The notes under the pieces are model-generated. The model worked only from the letters and a program-made list of their open reading frames with translations, searched no databases and had not been told where the DNA came from. A stretch of 64,000 bases of DNA from G965220825 sp965220825. GTDB taxonomy: Bacteria; Pseudomonadota; Alphaproteobacteria; UBA828. Shown piece by piece: positions 1 to 8,961 of the stretch (position 1 is its first letter; the number at the start of each line of letters is the position of its first letter). The stretch is taken from positions 1,240,001 through 1,304,000 of the forward strand of contig OZ244839.1 of the NCBI GenBank assembly GCA_965220825.1. The letters are read 5' to 3'. The translations under genes were made by a program, and so were the position numbers.

Positions 1-444
1 CCTGACATGTCCTTCGGCGTTCTCGTCTTCCGGCTCGTCCAGGGGAACCGCGTATAGCTCCAGCCGGTGGCCCACCAGTCGGTAGCCATGTGCCCTGGCC
101 ACCGCCGCCTGAAGCACCTCGATCTCCTCGTTCTGGAACTCGATCACCTTGCCGGATTTCATGTCGATAAGATGGTCGTGATGCTCGTCCGGGTGCTCCT
201 CGTAGCGCGCGCGCCCATCGCCGAAATCGTGTCGCTCGAGCAGGTTGCACTCTTCGAAAAGGCGTACCGTGCGGTAGACGGTGGCCAGGCTGATGCGCGG
301 ATCGATGCCGGTCGCCCGGCGATAGATGCCTTCCACATCGGGGTGATCGGTCGCGTCCGAAAGCACGCGGGCGACCACGCGGCGCTGCTCCGTCATCTTC
401 AGGCCGATCTCGACGCACCGTTTTTCCAGGTTCGATTCGGACAC
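1..444 (-). CDS. fur: Fur-family metal-responsive repressor (3' end cut by window edge)
   Basis: Ferric uptake regulator family: a dimeric DNA-binding repressor that uses a metal ion as co-repressor. The visible 148 codons hold the N-terminal winged helix (ISLATVYRTVRLFEE, about residues 52-66) and the metal-binding segment HHDHLIDMKSGKVIEF. The CxxC structural zinc pair of enterobacterial Fur, expected right after HHDHLI, is absent, as in many alphaproteobacterial Fur/Mur proteins. The start is the GTG at 444, with GGCGGA six bases upstream; a GTG two codons earlier is also in frame. The stop codon lies outside the window. The gene is divergent from lipB across a 219-bp region containing an AT palindrome. 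Family assignment is secure; iron versus manganese specificity cannot be decided here. Confidence 0.93.
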   Translation of the reverse strand, partial: MSESNLEKRCVEIGLKMTEQRRVVARVLSDATDHPDVEGIYRRATGIDPRISLATVYRTVRLFEECNLLERHDFGDGRARYEEHPDEHHDHLIDMKSGKVIEFQNEEIEVLQAAVARAHGYRLVGHRLELYAVPLDEPEDENAEGHVR

Positions 445-490
445 GTCCACTCCGCCCGATTGGTGGGACCCGCTCGCCGACGGGCCCGGG

Positions 491-502
491 TTATTATAAT
501 AA
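491..502. promoter_or_regulatory. AT-rich 12-bp palindrome in the fur-lipB divergent region
   Basis: TTATTATAATAA is a perfect palindrome in otherwise very GC-rich sequence. It contains a consensus TATAAT -10 hexamer on each strand. It lies 47 bp upstream of the fur start and 162 bp upstream of lipB. A weak -35 (TGGACC, spacing 16) can be placed for the fur direction only. Fur boxes are also AT-rich inverted repeats, so the site could be a -10 element, an autoregulatory operator, or both. The palindrome is seen; its role is inferred. Confidence 0.45.
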
Positions 503-663
503 CGGCCTTCGGAAGGTCCACGGGCGCCCCCCGCCCATCGGGAACGCGGGATCCAAGAGCCGTGCCGCGGAACATAAGGCGGAGTTCGAAGCCCGTAGCG
601 CAACGAGCCGCGAGGGAGAGATCATTGCTGGAGGAGGCCGGCGGCAGAGGGAAGCCACGCGAT

Positions 664-1350
664 ATGGCGGGCACGCCGGGCGCGTTGGAATGGGCCGTCG
701 CCGAGCAACCCGTCCCCTATCCGCAGGCGGTGGCCGCCATGGAGGCCCGGGTCTCCGCCATACTGGAAGGACGTGCGGCAGAGCGGGTCTGGCTTCTGGA
801 GCATCCCCACATCTATACCGCCGGCACCAGCGCACGACCCGAAGACCTGTTGGACGCGCGCGGCACGCCGGTCTTCCGCAGCGGGCGAGGCGGGCAATAT
901 ACCTATCACGGGCCCGGCCAGCGGGTCGCTTATGCGATGCTCGATCTGGCCGCACGCGGGCGGATGGACCTGCGCAGCTTCGTGCGCGATCTGGAGCGCT
1001 GGCTAGTTGCGGCCCTTGCCGAGTTCGGCATCCGAGGCATGTGCATCCCCGGGCGCGTCGGAATCTGGGTCGCGGTCGGCGAACGCCCCGCCAAGATCGC
1101 GGCCATCGGGGTCCGGGTCCGCCGCTGGGTCACCTTTCACGGAGTGTCGCTCAACGTGGCGCCGGACCTCGCGCGCTATGCGGGCATCGTCCCCTGCGGC
1201 ATCCGCGGATATGGGGCGACGTCGCTCGCGGCGCTCGGCGTCGACACCTCCATGGCGGAGGTGGACCGTGCGCTGCAGCGCCACTTCGAGGCGGTCTTCG
1301 GCCCCTCCCCGGCCCCGCGTGCCCTCAATGGGTGCCCCGGGCCAGATTGA
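664..1350 (+). CDS. lipB: Octanoyl-[acyl carrier protein]:protein octanoyltransferase LipB
   Basis: Transfers octanoyl groups from octanoyl-ACP to lipoyl domains, the first step of lipoate assembly in the cytoplasm. The 228-aa protein has the family signatures RGGQYTYHGPGQ (about residues 76-87), the catalytic lysine region KIAAIGV and the catalytic cysteine in VPCGIRG. The ATG at 664 fits the usual family length; the open frame runs upstream to position 67, but that part is antisense to fur and unlike LipB. The last 26 bp overlap convergently with the SMR transporter gene. LipA is not in the window. Confidence 0.95.
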   Translation: MAGTPGALEWAVAEQPVPYPQAVAAMEARVSAILEGRAAERVWLLEHPHIYTAGTSARPEDLLDARGTPVFRSGRGGQYTYHGPGQRVAYAMLDLAARGRMDLRSFVRDLERWLVAALAEFGIRGMCIPGRVGIWVAVGERPAKIAAIGVRVRRWVTFHGVSLNVAPDLARYAGIVPCGIRGYGATSLAALGVDTSMAEVDRALQRHFEAVFGPSPAPRALNGCPGPD

Positions 1351-1648
1351 GCCCCACCACACCCAGCACGATCATCGCGATGGAAGCGATCTTGAGCGCA
1401 CCCATGGGCTCCTTGAACCAGATATAGCCGATGAGGGCGATGGCGGCCGTGCCCACGCCCGCCCAGATGGCGTAGGAGATGCTGAGCTCGATCTTCTTGA
1501 GGGCCAGCGTCAGCATGGCGAAGCTGATCCCGTAAAGCACGAAGATGGCCACGCCGTAGAGAGGCTTGCTGAAGCCTTCGCTCAGCTTCATGCAGGTCGT
1601 TCCGCCGACCTCGAAGATGATGGCGAGGGAAAGATAGAGCCAGTGCAT
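1325..1648 (-). CDS. Small multidrug resistance (SMR) family transporter
   Basis: A 107-aa inner-membrane protein with four predicted TM helices. It carries the conserved membrane-embedded glutamate in LSLAIIFEVGGTTCMKLSEGF, which in EmrE-type transporters couples drug or guanidinium export to proton import. The start at 1648 gives the standard family length; a start at 1687 would add 13 arginine-rich residues. It lies 51 bp downstream of pccA on the same strand and converges on lipB. The sequence does not settle whether it belongs to the EmrE or the SugE/Gdx subgroup. Confidence 0.92.
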   Translation of the reverse strand: MHWLYLSLAIIFEVGGTTCMKLSEGFSKPLYGVAIFVLYGISFAMLTLALKKIELSISYAIWAGVGTAAIALIGYIWFKEPMGALKIASIAMIVLGVVGLNLARGTH

Positions 1649-1699
1649 GAACGCCTCCGTGCGCACGGGACGGCGCGGGCGGGACACCGCGCGATCCGC

Positions 1700-3715
1700 C
1701 TACTCGAACTCCATGATGACCTGATCGACGGCGAGGCTCTCGCCCACGGCGGCATGGACCTTTAGGACGCGTCCGTCGCGCTCCGCATGAAGCACGTTTT
1801 CCATCTTCATCGCGTCCACCACCGCGAGCGGCTGTCCGGCACGGACCGTATCCCCCTCCCCCACGGCCAGCGAAACGACGAGACCCGGCATGGGGGAGAG
1901 GAGAAAGCGCGACATGTCGGGCGGCGACTTCTCGGGCATTCTGGCGGCAAGCGCCGCGGCGCGTGGCGTCCGAACCCGGGTGAGAGCGCGGTAGCCCCGC
2001 CAGCCCAGCGTCATGGCGGTGCCCGCCCTGTCGATCTGCACCACGACCGGCGCACCATCCACGGAACCGACAAAGAGGCGTTCATGAGGCTGCCAGCCGC
2101 TCTCGATGGAGACGGCGCGGTCGTCGATCACCGCCGAAACGCCTTCCGCCCCTCTGTCGAGCCGGACGGGATGGCGGCTCACACCCAGATCGACCACCCA
2201 ATCTTCGGCATCCTCGGATTCGATACCCTCGGTTTCGATACCGCCGCCCGCCGCACGGGCAAGCCGGCCCGGAATATGCGCAGCCCGCGCCACCATCCGG
2301 CTGTGGGCGAACGCCGCGACCGGCACCACCACCGCCCGCACCTCGTCGGGCAGCGCCCCATCGGCGAACGAATCGCCGAATTCCTCGGCAATAAAGCCGG
2401 TGGACAAGCGGCCCTCGGCGAAGCGCGATCGCCCGAGGATCGCATTGAGGAAGCCGATATTGTGGGCGAGGCCGCGCACCTCGTAGCGGTCCAGCGCATC
2501 GCGCATGGCGGTGATGGCCGCAGCGCGGTCCGGCCCGTGGGAGACCAGCTTCGCGATCATGGGGTCGTAGAAGACGGCGATCTCAGAGCCCTCTTCCACG
2601 CCCGAGTCGACGCGTATGGAAGCGCTTTCCTGCGGCTCCCGGTAGCGTATGAGCCGCCCCGTGGACGGCATGAAGCCGCGGGCCGGGTCTTCCGCATAGA
2701 TACGGCATTCAAGCGCCCAGCCGTTCCGCCGAATATCCTCCTGAACCAGTCCGAGCGGCTCGCCGGCGGCGATACGGAGCTGCTTCTCCACCAGGTCGAG
2801 CCCGGTAATCATCTCCGTTACCGGATGCTCCACCTGGAGCCGCGTGTTCATCTCGAGGAAGTGGAAATTGCCCGCCTGGTCGGCGACGAACTCGACCGTT
2901 CCCGCCGAGACGTAGTCCACCGCACGGGCCAGCGCCACGGCCTGTGCGCCCATTGCGGCGCGAGTCTCCTCGTCCAGAAGCGGGCTCGGGGCCTCCTCGA
3001 TCACTTTCTGGTGGCGCCGCTGGACGGAGCATTCGCGCTCGCCGAGATGGATCACGTTCCCCGCTCCGTCGGCGAGGACCTGAATCTCCACATGGCGCGG
3101 ATCCTCGATGAAGCGCTCGACGAACACCCGCCCGTCTCCGAACGCGGCCTCCGCCTCATGGACGGCCGAGCGGACGCTCGCGGCGAGCTCATCCTCCGAC
3201 CGCACCAGCCGCATGCCCTTTCCACCGCCGCCGGCGGCCGCCTTTATCATCACGGGATAGCCGATGTCCCGGGCGGCGGCCTTGGCACGCGCCGCTCCCC
3301 TTACCGCGTCCTCGGTGCCGGGAATCACGGTCACGCCCGCTTCTACCGCGATACGGCGCGCGGCGATCTTGTCGCCCATGGCGGCGATGGCAGCGGCCGG
3401 CGGCCCGACGAAGACGATACCCGCCCCTTCGAGCGCCTCGACGAACGCCGCGTTCTCCGAAAGGAAGCCGTAGCCGGGATGCACCGCCTGCGCACCGGTG
3501 CGCCGGGCCGCGTCGATCAACGCCTCCACGTTCAGGTAGCTCTCCGCCGCCGGCGCGGGGCCGATGGGGACCGCTTCGTCCGCCATTCGCGCATGGAGAG
3601 CGCCTTCGTCCGCCTCCGAGTAGACCGCGACCGTCGCGATACCGAGGCGCCGGGCCGTGCGCATGACCCGGCAGGCGATCTCCCCCCGGTTGGCAATCAG
3701 TATCTTGGAGAACAA
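1700..3715 (-). CDS. pccA: Propionyl-CoA carboxylase alpha subunit (biotin carboxylase + BCCP)
   Basis: Biotin-carrying subunit of an acyl-CoA carboxylase. It carboxylates its own biotin using ATP and bicarbonate, so that the beta subunit can convert propionyl-CoA to methylmalonyl-CoA. The 671-aa chain shows the biotin carboxylase domain (MFSKILIANRGEIACR at the N-terminus, ATP-grasp glycine loop AAAGGGGKGMRLV, active-site EMNTRLQVEHPVTE), a linking domain, and a C-terminal biotinyl domain with the acceptor lysine in VVDAMKMENV. Translation appears to start at TTG 3715. It follows pccB by 19 bp, so the two are co-transcribed. The beta-subunit pairing and length favour propionyl-CoA over methylcrotonyl-CoA. 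Confidence 0.94.
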   Translation of the reverse strand: MFSKILIANRGEIACRVMRTARRLGIATVAVYSEADEGALHARMADEAVPIGPAPAAESYLNVEALIDAARRTGAQAVHPGYGFLSENAAFVEALEGAGIVFVGPPAAAIAAMGDKIAARRIAVEAGVTVIPGTEDAVRGAARAKAAARDIGYPVMIKAAAGGGGKGMRLVRSEDELAASVRSAVHEAEAAFGDGRVFVERFIEDPRHVEIQVLADGAGNVIHLGERECSVQRRHQKVIEEAPSPLLDEETRAAMGAQAVALARAVDYVSAGTVEFVADQAGNFHFLEMNTRLQVEHPVTEMITGLDLVEKQLRIAAGEPLGLVQEDIRRNGWALECRIYAEDPARGFMPSTGRLIRYREPQESASIRVDSGVEEGSEIAVFYDPMIAKLVSHGPDRAAAITAMRDALDRYEVRGLAHNIGFLNAILGRSRFAEGRLSTGFIAEEFGDSFADGALPDEVRAVVVPVAAFAHSRMVARAAHIPGRLARAAGGGIETEGIESEDAEDWVVDLGVSRHPVRLDRGAEGVSAVIDDRAVSIESGWQPHERLFVGSVDGAPVVVQIDRAGTAMTLGWRGYRALTRVRTPRAAALAARMPEKSPPDMSRFLLSPMPGLVVSLAVGEGDTVRAGQPLAVVDAMKMENVLHAERDGRVLKVHAAVGESLAVDQVIMEFE

Positions 3716-3734
3716 CGCCGCAAGCCCCGATCCG

Positions 3735-5267
3735 CTAAAGCGGAATGTTCGCGTGCTTCTTCCAGGGGTTTTCGAGCCGCTTGGTACGGAGCGTCTCGAA
3801 AGCGCGTGCGACGCGGGCGCGCGTGTTGCGCGGGCTGATCACGTCGTCGATGAAGCCGCGCTGGGCCGCCACATAGGGGTTGGCGAAGGTCTGGCGGTAT
3901 TCTTCGGTCTTGGCATCGACTGCCGCCGGATCGTCGAGCGCGCCGCGGAAGATGATCTCCACCGCGCCTTTGGGCCCCATCACGGCGATTTCGGCCGTGG
4001 GCCACGCATAGTTCAGATCGCCCCTGAGATGCTTGGACGCCATGACGTCGTAAGCGCCGCCATAGGCCTTGCGGGTGATGACCGTGACCTTCGGCACGGT
4101 GGCCTCCGCATAGGCGAAGAGCAGCTTGGAGCCGTGAGTGATGATTCCGCCGAACTCCTGGTCCGTCCCCGGCAGGAAGCCCGGCACGTCCACGAAGGTC
4201 AGCAGCGGGATGTTGAAGCAGTCGCAAAAGCGCACGAAGCGCCCGGCCTTGCGCGAAGACGCGATGTCCAGGCAACCGGCGAGCACCGTTGGCTGATTCG
4301 CGACGATACCGACCGTGGCCCCTCCGATACGCCCGAGGCCGGTGATGATGTTTCGCGCAAAGGCGGGCTTGAGCTCGAAGAAATCTCCCTCGTCGACGAC
4401 CTTGGCGATGAGCTCCTTCATGTCGTAGGGCTTGTTGGGATTGGCGGGCACCAGCGTGTCGAGGGAGGGCTCGATTCGGGTCGGCGGATCCGCAGAGGGC
4501 CAAGTCGGCGGCAGCTCCCGGTTGTTCGCCGGCAGGAAACCGATGAAGCGGCGGGTCTCGGCGAGCGCCTCCACATCGTTCTCCAGTGCGAGGTCCGCGA
4601 CGCCCGAGCGCGCCGTGTGGGATGCGGCGCCACCGAGTTCCTCGTGGGTCACCACCTCGTGGGTGACGGTCTTCACCACGTCCGGGCCGGTGACGAACAT
4701 GTAAGCGCTGTCCTCCACCATGAAGATCGCGTCGGTCATGGCCGGCGAATAGACCGCACCGCCGGCGCACGGGCCCATAATGACCGATATCTGCGGCACC
4801 ACACCCGAGGCCAGCACGTTGCGCTGGAAAACCTCGGCATAGCCCGCGAGAGACGCCACGCCCTCATGGATGCGCGCACCGCCCGAGTCGTTGAGCCCGA
4901 CGACCGGCGCGCCCATCTTCATGGCGTGGTCCATGATCTTGCAGATCTTCTCCGCATGGGTCTCGCTGAGGGAGCCGCCGAAGACGGTGAAGTCCTGGCT
5001 GAAGACGAAGCACAGGCGGCCGTCGATGGTGCCGCGCCCGGTGACCACGCCGTCGCCGGGCACCCGCTGTGCCGCCATGTCGAAATCGGCGCAGCGGTGT
5101 TCGACGAACATGTCGTATTCCTCGAACGACCCTTCGTCGAGCAGGAGCTCGAGCCGCTCGCGGGCGGTGAGCTTCCCCCTCTCATGCTGTCGCGCGATGC
5201 GCGCCTCGCCGCCACCCAGCCTGGCCTGGGCGCGCCGCTCCTCCAGCGTGCGGAGTATCTCCCCCAT
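3735..5267 (-). CDS. pccB: Propionyl-CoA carboxylase beta subunit (carboxyltransferase)
   Basis: Carboxyltransferase subunit (510 aa) that moves CO2 from biotin to propionyl-CoA, feeding propionate, odd-chain fatty acid and branched amino acid carbon into the methylmalonyl-CoA route. Two crotonase-like halves are visible, with GGARIHEGVASLAGYAEVF and VIMGPCAGGAVYSPA in the first and VDVPGFLPGTDQEFGGII and ITRKAYGGAYDVM in the second. The sequence ends PWKKHANIPL, as is usual for PccB. A GGGAGG run just precedes the ATG. It is the first gene of the pccB-pccA pair; the methylmalonyl-CoA epimerase and mutase are not in the window. Confidence 0.95.
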   Translation of the reverse strand: MGEILRTLEERRAQARLGGGEARIARQHERGKLTARERLELLLDEGSFEEYDMFVEHRCADFDMAAQRVPGDGVVTGRGTIDGRLCFVFSQDFTVFGGSLSETHAEKICKIMDHAMKMGAPVVGLNDSGGARIHEGVASLAGYAEVFQRNVLASGVVPQISVIMGPCAGGAVYSPAMTDAIFMVEDSAYMFVTGPDVVKTVTHEVVTHEELGGAASHTARSGVADLALENDVEALAETRRFIGFLPANNRELPPTWPSADPPTRIEPSLDTLVPANPNKPYDMKELIAKVVDEGDFFELKPAFARNIITGLGRIGGATVGIVANQPTVLAGCLDIASSRKAGRFVRFCDCFNIPLLTFVDVPGFLPGTDQEFGGIITHGSKLLFAYAEATVPKVTVITRKAYGGAYDVMASKHLRGDLNYAWPTAEIAVMGPKGAVEIIFRGALDDPAAVDAKTEEYRQTFANPYVAAQRGFIDDVISPRNTRARVARAFETLRTKRLENPWKKHANIPL

Positions 5268-5414
5268 CGCCTCCCTACCGCTCTAAACCGAACGAAGAAC
5301 CGCCTCGCGCCGCGCAGCATAACATGGAACGCGGCGCCGGACCGGCGGAGCGGCCCCCATCTCTGCCGCGCCCAGCACCGATTCTTGCGTCGCACGCCGA
5401 TATCGAGCGCAGCA

Positions 5415-6110
5415 TCAGGCCTCCAGCAAACGGAAGAAGCGGTCGGCGTCAGCAACGTCGCGGGCCAGGCGATCGCAGCGCGCGGCGAGAGCCTCGTCGC
5501 ACCCCCAGCGGTCGAGCTGGTATCGCTCGTCCACCAGCGACGCGGCGGCGGCATCGGCGGCCGTCACGCGGCGTTCCAGAAGAGCGAGAGCCACCACCAG
5601 GGAACCGAGCGTCCGGGTGGCGAAATCGAGGCCGCAGAACCTGAGCCCTCCCCCCGCCTCCACCGCGGCGCGCAGGGCGGCAAGCGCTGCGGGGGGCTGG
5701 GGAACCGGGGTTAGACCCGTGGTGACGACGAGGCGGGCACCGTAGCGCTCCGCCGCCCAGTCAACCAGGGGCTGCCACGCCTCTTCCTGCCGCCCGGCAA
5801 GCGCTGGCGGATGCGCAACGCGGTAGCACACCAGGTCGGTCTCGGCATATCGCGCGATCTCGGCGACCGCGTCCACGCGGTGCTCGGGCGCAAGGTCGAG
5901 CGCCGTCGCGACCAGACGGGTGAGCGGCATGGCGGCGCGGTCCACGGTCTCGCCCTGGGCGGCCCATTCATCCGCCAGCGCGTTCGCCAGGGCGGCGTTT
6001 GGCGCGACAAGCCGGCGCCCTGCCGGGGTGCGGACGGGCTTGCCGTCCAGCGCGAGGCCGTAGCCGCCCGCAGCCTCCACCGCGGCGGCTTCCTTGTAGA
6101 ACCGCTTCAT
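5415..6110 (-). CDS. ATP12-family F1-ATPase assembly chaperone
   Basis: A 231-aa homologue of the mitochondrial ATP12 chaperone, which binds F1 alpha subunits during ATP synthase assembly; bacterial members are largely alphaproteobacterial. The N-terminus MKRFYKEAAAVEAAGGYGLAL, the DGKPVRTPAGRRLVAP segment and the central DEWAAQGETVDRAAMPLTRL region are typical. The ATG at 6110 overlaps the stop of the pseudouridine synthase gene (ATGA), which fixes the start. It is the last gene of the rarA-crcB-rluC-atp12 run. F1 genes are not nearby. Confidence 0.9.
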   Translation of the reverse strand: MKRFYKEAAAVEAAGGYGLALDGKPVRTPAGRRLVAPNAALANALADEWAAQGETVDRAAMPLTRLVATALDLAPEHRVDAVAEIARYAETDLVCYRVAHPPALAGRQEEAWQPLVDWAAERYGARLVVTTGLTPVPQPPAALAALRAAVEAGGGLRFCGLDFATRTLGSLVVALALLERRVTAADAAAASLVDERYQLDRWGCDEALAARCDRLARDVADADRFFRLLEA

Positions 6111-7114
6111 CGCATGCGTGCCGGCGAATCGAACGGGAGGAACGGGTCGTCCCGAGGCTCGGTTTCGAAGCCCAGCAAGCGCCAGCCGGCCGCCATGTGG
6201 GGCGGAAGCGGTGCCACCAGAGGCAGCGACGCTCCGTCTCTCCCAGGCAGGACGAGGGCGCGGGCGTGGAGGTGGAGACGGCGCTCGAAGCCCGCGACGA
6301 AGGCGTCCCGCCCGCCATATTTGCCGTCCCCCACGATGGGGCGGCCAAGCGCCGACGCGGCGTGGACCCGAAGCTGATGGGTGCGGCCCGTGCGCGGCAT
6401 GAAGGCAAGCCACGAAAGACGCCGGCCCGCGGCTTCCACCACCACATAGTCGGTTACCGCGCGTGCGCCACCCGCCGTTCCGCCGACGACACGCTCACGC
6501 GCCCCCACCCGCCGTTTGGCGAGAGGGAGATCGATCCGACCACGCACCGGGCGCGGCACGCCGACACAGAGCGCCCAATAGAGCTTGCGGATCTCGCCGC
6601 GCCGGAAGAGGCCCGTCAATTCCCGCGCCGCGCGGCTGTTGCGTGCGAGCAGCAGCACGCCGCTGGTATCGCGGTCGAGCCGGTGTACGAGTCGCGGCCG
6701 CTCGTCCGCCTCGAAGCGGAGCGCCTCCAGCATGGCGTCGAGATGGTGGGAGACCCGACTGCCGCCCTGCACCGCGAGGCCCGCGGGCTTGTTGAGCGCA
6801 ATCAGGTCCACGTCCCGATAGAGCACCGCGGCCCGGAGCGCCTCCGCCTCCGCCGGACGCGGTGCCGGAGCGGCGCCGGATGTGCCGGGGGAGGGTGTCG
6901 CGCCGGCGGCATGAGGCGGCACGCGGACCCGGTTTCCCACGGCGAGACGGGTCCCGGCCCGGACGCGCTTGCCGTCCACTCTGATCTGCCCGGTGCGAAG
7001 CAGCTTTTCCAGCCTGTCGCGGCCGATCTCGGGATGATGGCGCTTGAACCAGCGGTCGAGGCGCCGCGACTCGTCCTCCGCGCCGACGACCACGGTGACG
7101 GCACCGCCCGCCAT
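6107..7114 (-). CDS. rluC: RluA-family 23S rRNA pseudouridine synthase (RluC-like)
   Basis: Isomerises specific uridines in rRNA to pseudouridine. The 335-aa protein has an N-terminal S4-type RNA-binding segment (SRRLDRWFKRHHPEIGRDRL, about residues 16-35) and the catalytic domain with the active-site aspartate in RLVHRLDRDTSGVLLLAR; RTGRTHQLRVH is also present. The start is the ATG at 7114, overlapping the crcB stop (TGATG). A low-complexity Ala/Pro linker separates the two domains. Target sites are inferred from family resemblance to RluC; a second paralogue lies at 50.5 kb. Confidence 0.9.
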   Translation of the reverse strand: MAGGAVTVVVGAEDESRRLDRWFKRHHPEIGRDRLEKLLRTGQIRVDGKRVRAGTRLAVGNRVRVPPHAAGATPSPGTSGAAPAPRPAEAEALRAAVLYRDVDLIALNKPAGLAVQGGSRVSHHLDAMLEALRFEADERPRLVHRLDRDTSGVLLLARNSRAARELTGLFRRGEIRKLYWALCVGVPRPVRGRIDLPLAKRRVGARERVVGGTAGGARAVTDYVVVEAAGRRLSWLAFMPRTGRTHQLRVHAASALGRPIVGDGKYGGRDAFVAGFERRLHLHARALVLPGRDGASLPLVAPLPPHMAAGWRLLGFETEPRDDPFLPFDSPARMR

Positions 7115-7503
7115 CAGAACACCGCCCGCACCAGGCGAAGCCCGAGATAGAACCCGCCGACGGAAAGCACCACCGAAAGCACGATGTAAAGCAGTGCGCG
7201 GCCCACCTCCCCCCGCTCCAGAAGATCGATGCAGTTCGCCGAGAAGGCCGAGAAGGTGGTAAAGCCCCCGAGAACGCCCACAAACAGGAACCGCTGCAAG
7301 ACCACGCTGCCGTCGAACAGGAGCGTAGCCGCCTGCATGACGGCGCCCAGCGCGAAGGAGCCCGTAACGTTCACCGTCAGCGTGCCGTAGGGGAACCCCA
7401 CGCCGATGGCGGCGGCGAGCCATCGCTCGGCCGCGCCCATGGCATAGTAACGGCCGACGGAGCCCAGCGCGCCGCCGAGCGCGATGGCAAGTGCGATCTT
7501 CAC
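7114..7503 (-). CDS. crcB: Fluoride exporter FluC/CrcB
   Basis: A small inner-membrane fluoride channel (129 aa, four predicted TM helices) that works as a dual-topology dimer. Recognisable motifs are GGALGSVGRYY at the N-terminus, the pore asparagine region PYGTLTVNVTGSFALG, and the Phe-rich GGFTTFSAFS signature. The start is GTG 7503, inside the rarA stop (GTGA), so translation is probably coupled. No fluoride riboswitch is seen upstream; the gene sits inside an operon with rarA and an rRNA-modification gene, suggesting constitutive expression. Confidence 0.95.
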   Translation of the reverse strand: MKIALAIALGGALGSVGRYYAMGAAERWLAAAIGVGFPYGTLTVNVTGSFALGAVMQAATLLFDGSVVLQRFLFVGVLGGFTTFSAFSANCIDLLERGEVGRALLYIVLSVVLSVGGFYLGLRLVRAVF

Positions 7504-8843
7504 GGCGCCTCGGGTTCGTCGCGCACCGACTCCGGCGCCGCGCCGCGGGCGCTTTCTCGCAACCGGTTCCAGTAGTCGAGCCGCTTGCGTATCTCGCGCT
7601 CGTATCCCCTGGGCCTCGGCTCGTAGAAGCTGTGGCGTTCCATCTCGTCGGGAAAGTAGTCCGCGGCGGAGAATCCCTCCTCGGTGTCGTGATCGTAGAC
7701 ATACCCCTTGCCGTATCCGATGTCCTTCATCAGGCGGGTCGGCGCGTTGAGGATATGCTTGGGCGGCATGAGCGACCCGCTCTCGCCCGCGGCCTTCATG
7801 GCAGCCGACAGCGCCCGGTAGTTCGCGTTGGATTTGGGCGCCGTTGCCAGATAGACCGTGACCTGGGCGATCGCGAGTTCCCCCTCGGGCGAGCCGAGCC
7901 GTTCATAGGCCTCCCAACCCGCGAGCGCCTGGACCAGGGCGTCAGGATCCGCAAGCCCGATATCCTCGGAGGCGAAACGCACCAGGCGGCGGGCGACATA
8001 GCGCGGGTCCTCGCCGCCCACCAGCATGCGCGCGAGCCAGTAGAGCGCGGCATCCGCGTCCGAGCCGCGCAGCGACTTGTGCAGGGCGGAGATGAGGTTG
8101 TAGTGCTCCTCCTGCGCCTTGTCGTAGAGCGGTGCACGGCGCTGGACGGCCTCCATGAGGGCGGGCACGTCAAGCGCCGCCGCCGCTTCGTATGCGAACA
8201 GCGCTTCCGCCAAGTTGATGAGCGCGCGTCCGTCACCGTCCGCCATGGCGCGGAGCATGGGGCGGGCATCCGCGGTGAGCGGCAAAGTGCGGTCTTCGGC
8301 CTCTTCGGCGCGGACGAGGAGCGTCTCCAGCGCGGCATCGTCGAGCCGCTTCAACACCAGAACCTGGCAGCGGGAGAGCAGCGCGCCGTTCAGCTCGAAC
8401 GAGGGGTTCTCCGTGGTGGCGCCCACAAGCACCACCGTGCCGTCCTCCACCACCGGCAGGAAGGCATCCTGCTGAGCGCGGTTGAAACGGTGGATCTCGT
8501 CGACGAAAAGCAGCGTTCCCCGGCCCGATGCGCGCCGCTCGCGGGCGTCGGCGAAGACCTTGCGCAGGTCCGAGACGCCCGAGAACACGGCGCTCAAGGG
8601 CTCGAAGGCGAGGTCCGTATTCTCGGCGAGCAGACGGGCAATGGTGGTCTTGCCGCATCCCGGCGGCCCCCACAGCACGACGGACGGCAGCGTGCCGCCG
8701 CGCAGCGCGCGACCGAGCGGCCCGTCCCCCTGCAGCAGATGGTCTTGGCCCACGACCGCGTCGAGCGCCTCGGGACGCAAGCGATCCGCGAGCGGCCTCG
8801 GCGCGTCGCCCTCGAAGAGGCTGCGGGTTTGTCCTTTGGCCAT
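7500..8843 (-). CDS. rarA: Replication-associated recombination protein RarA (MgsA)
   Basis: AAA+ ATPase (447 aa) of the RarA/MgsA/WRNIP1 family, which acts at stalled replication forks. Visible are the Walker A motif GPPGCGKTT (about residue 60), the Walker B stretch LLFVDEIHRFN, the sensor segment GATTENPSFELN, and the C-terminal clamp-loader-like tetramerisation region with the family signature RMLVGGEDPRYVARRLVR. The ATG at 8843 gives the standard N-terminus with the LFEGDAPRPLADRLRP motif. It is the first gene of the rarA-crcB-rluC-atp12 run, 118 bp downstream of rplQ. Confidence 0.96.
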   Translation of the reverse strand: MAKGQTRSLFEGDAPRPLADRLRPEALDAVVGQDHLLQGDGPLGRALRGGTLPSVVLWGPPGCGKTTIARLLAENTDLAFEPLSAVFSGVSDLRKVFADARERRASGRGTLLFVDEIHRFNRAQQDAFLPVVEDGTVVLVGATTENPSFELNGALLSRCQVLVLKRLDDAALETLLVRAEEAEDRTLPLTADARPMLRAMADGDGRALINLAEALFAYEAAAALDVPALMEAVQRRAPLYDKAQEEHYNLISALHKSLRGSDADAALYWLARMLVGGEDPRYVARRLVRFASEDIGLADPDALVQALAGWEAYERLGSPEGELAIAQVTVYLATAPKSNANYRALSAAMKAAGESGSLMPPKHILNAPTRLMKDIGYGKGYVYDHDTEEGFSAADYFPDEMERHSFYEPRPRGYEREIRKRLDYWNRLRESARGAAPESVRDEPEAP

Positions 8844-8961
8844 GGTGCGAGTCTACGCCCTGGCGCCGGACGCGCCCACACCCTCCCGCCATTTGCCCGC
8901 GTGCACGGGCCTCCTGGAAGGCAACCCCGACCGCGCGTTCCTTGGAAGATGTGCGACGCCG

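Noticed and set aside
1787..5714. Two plus-strand frames of about 680 codons opposite pccA and pccB
   Set aside because: Compositional shadows; the translations are His/Arg/Gly-rich with no domain, while the minus strand encodes full carboxylase subunits.
7114..7520. Fluoride riboswitch before crcB
   Set aside because: crcB starts inside the rarA stop codon, leaving no untranslated leader for a riboswitch.
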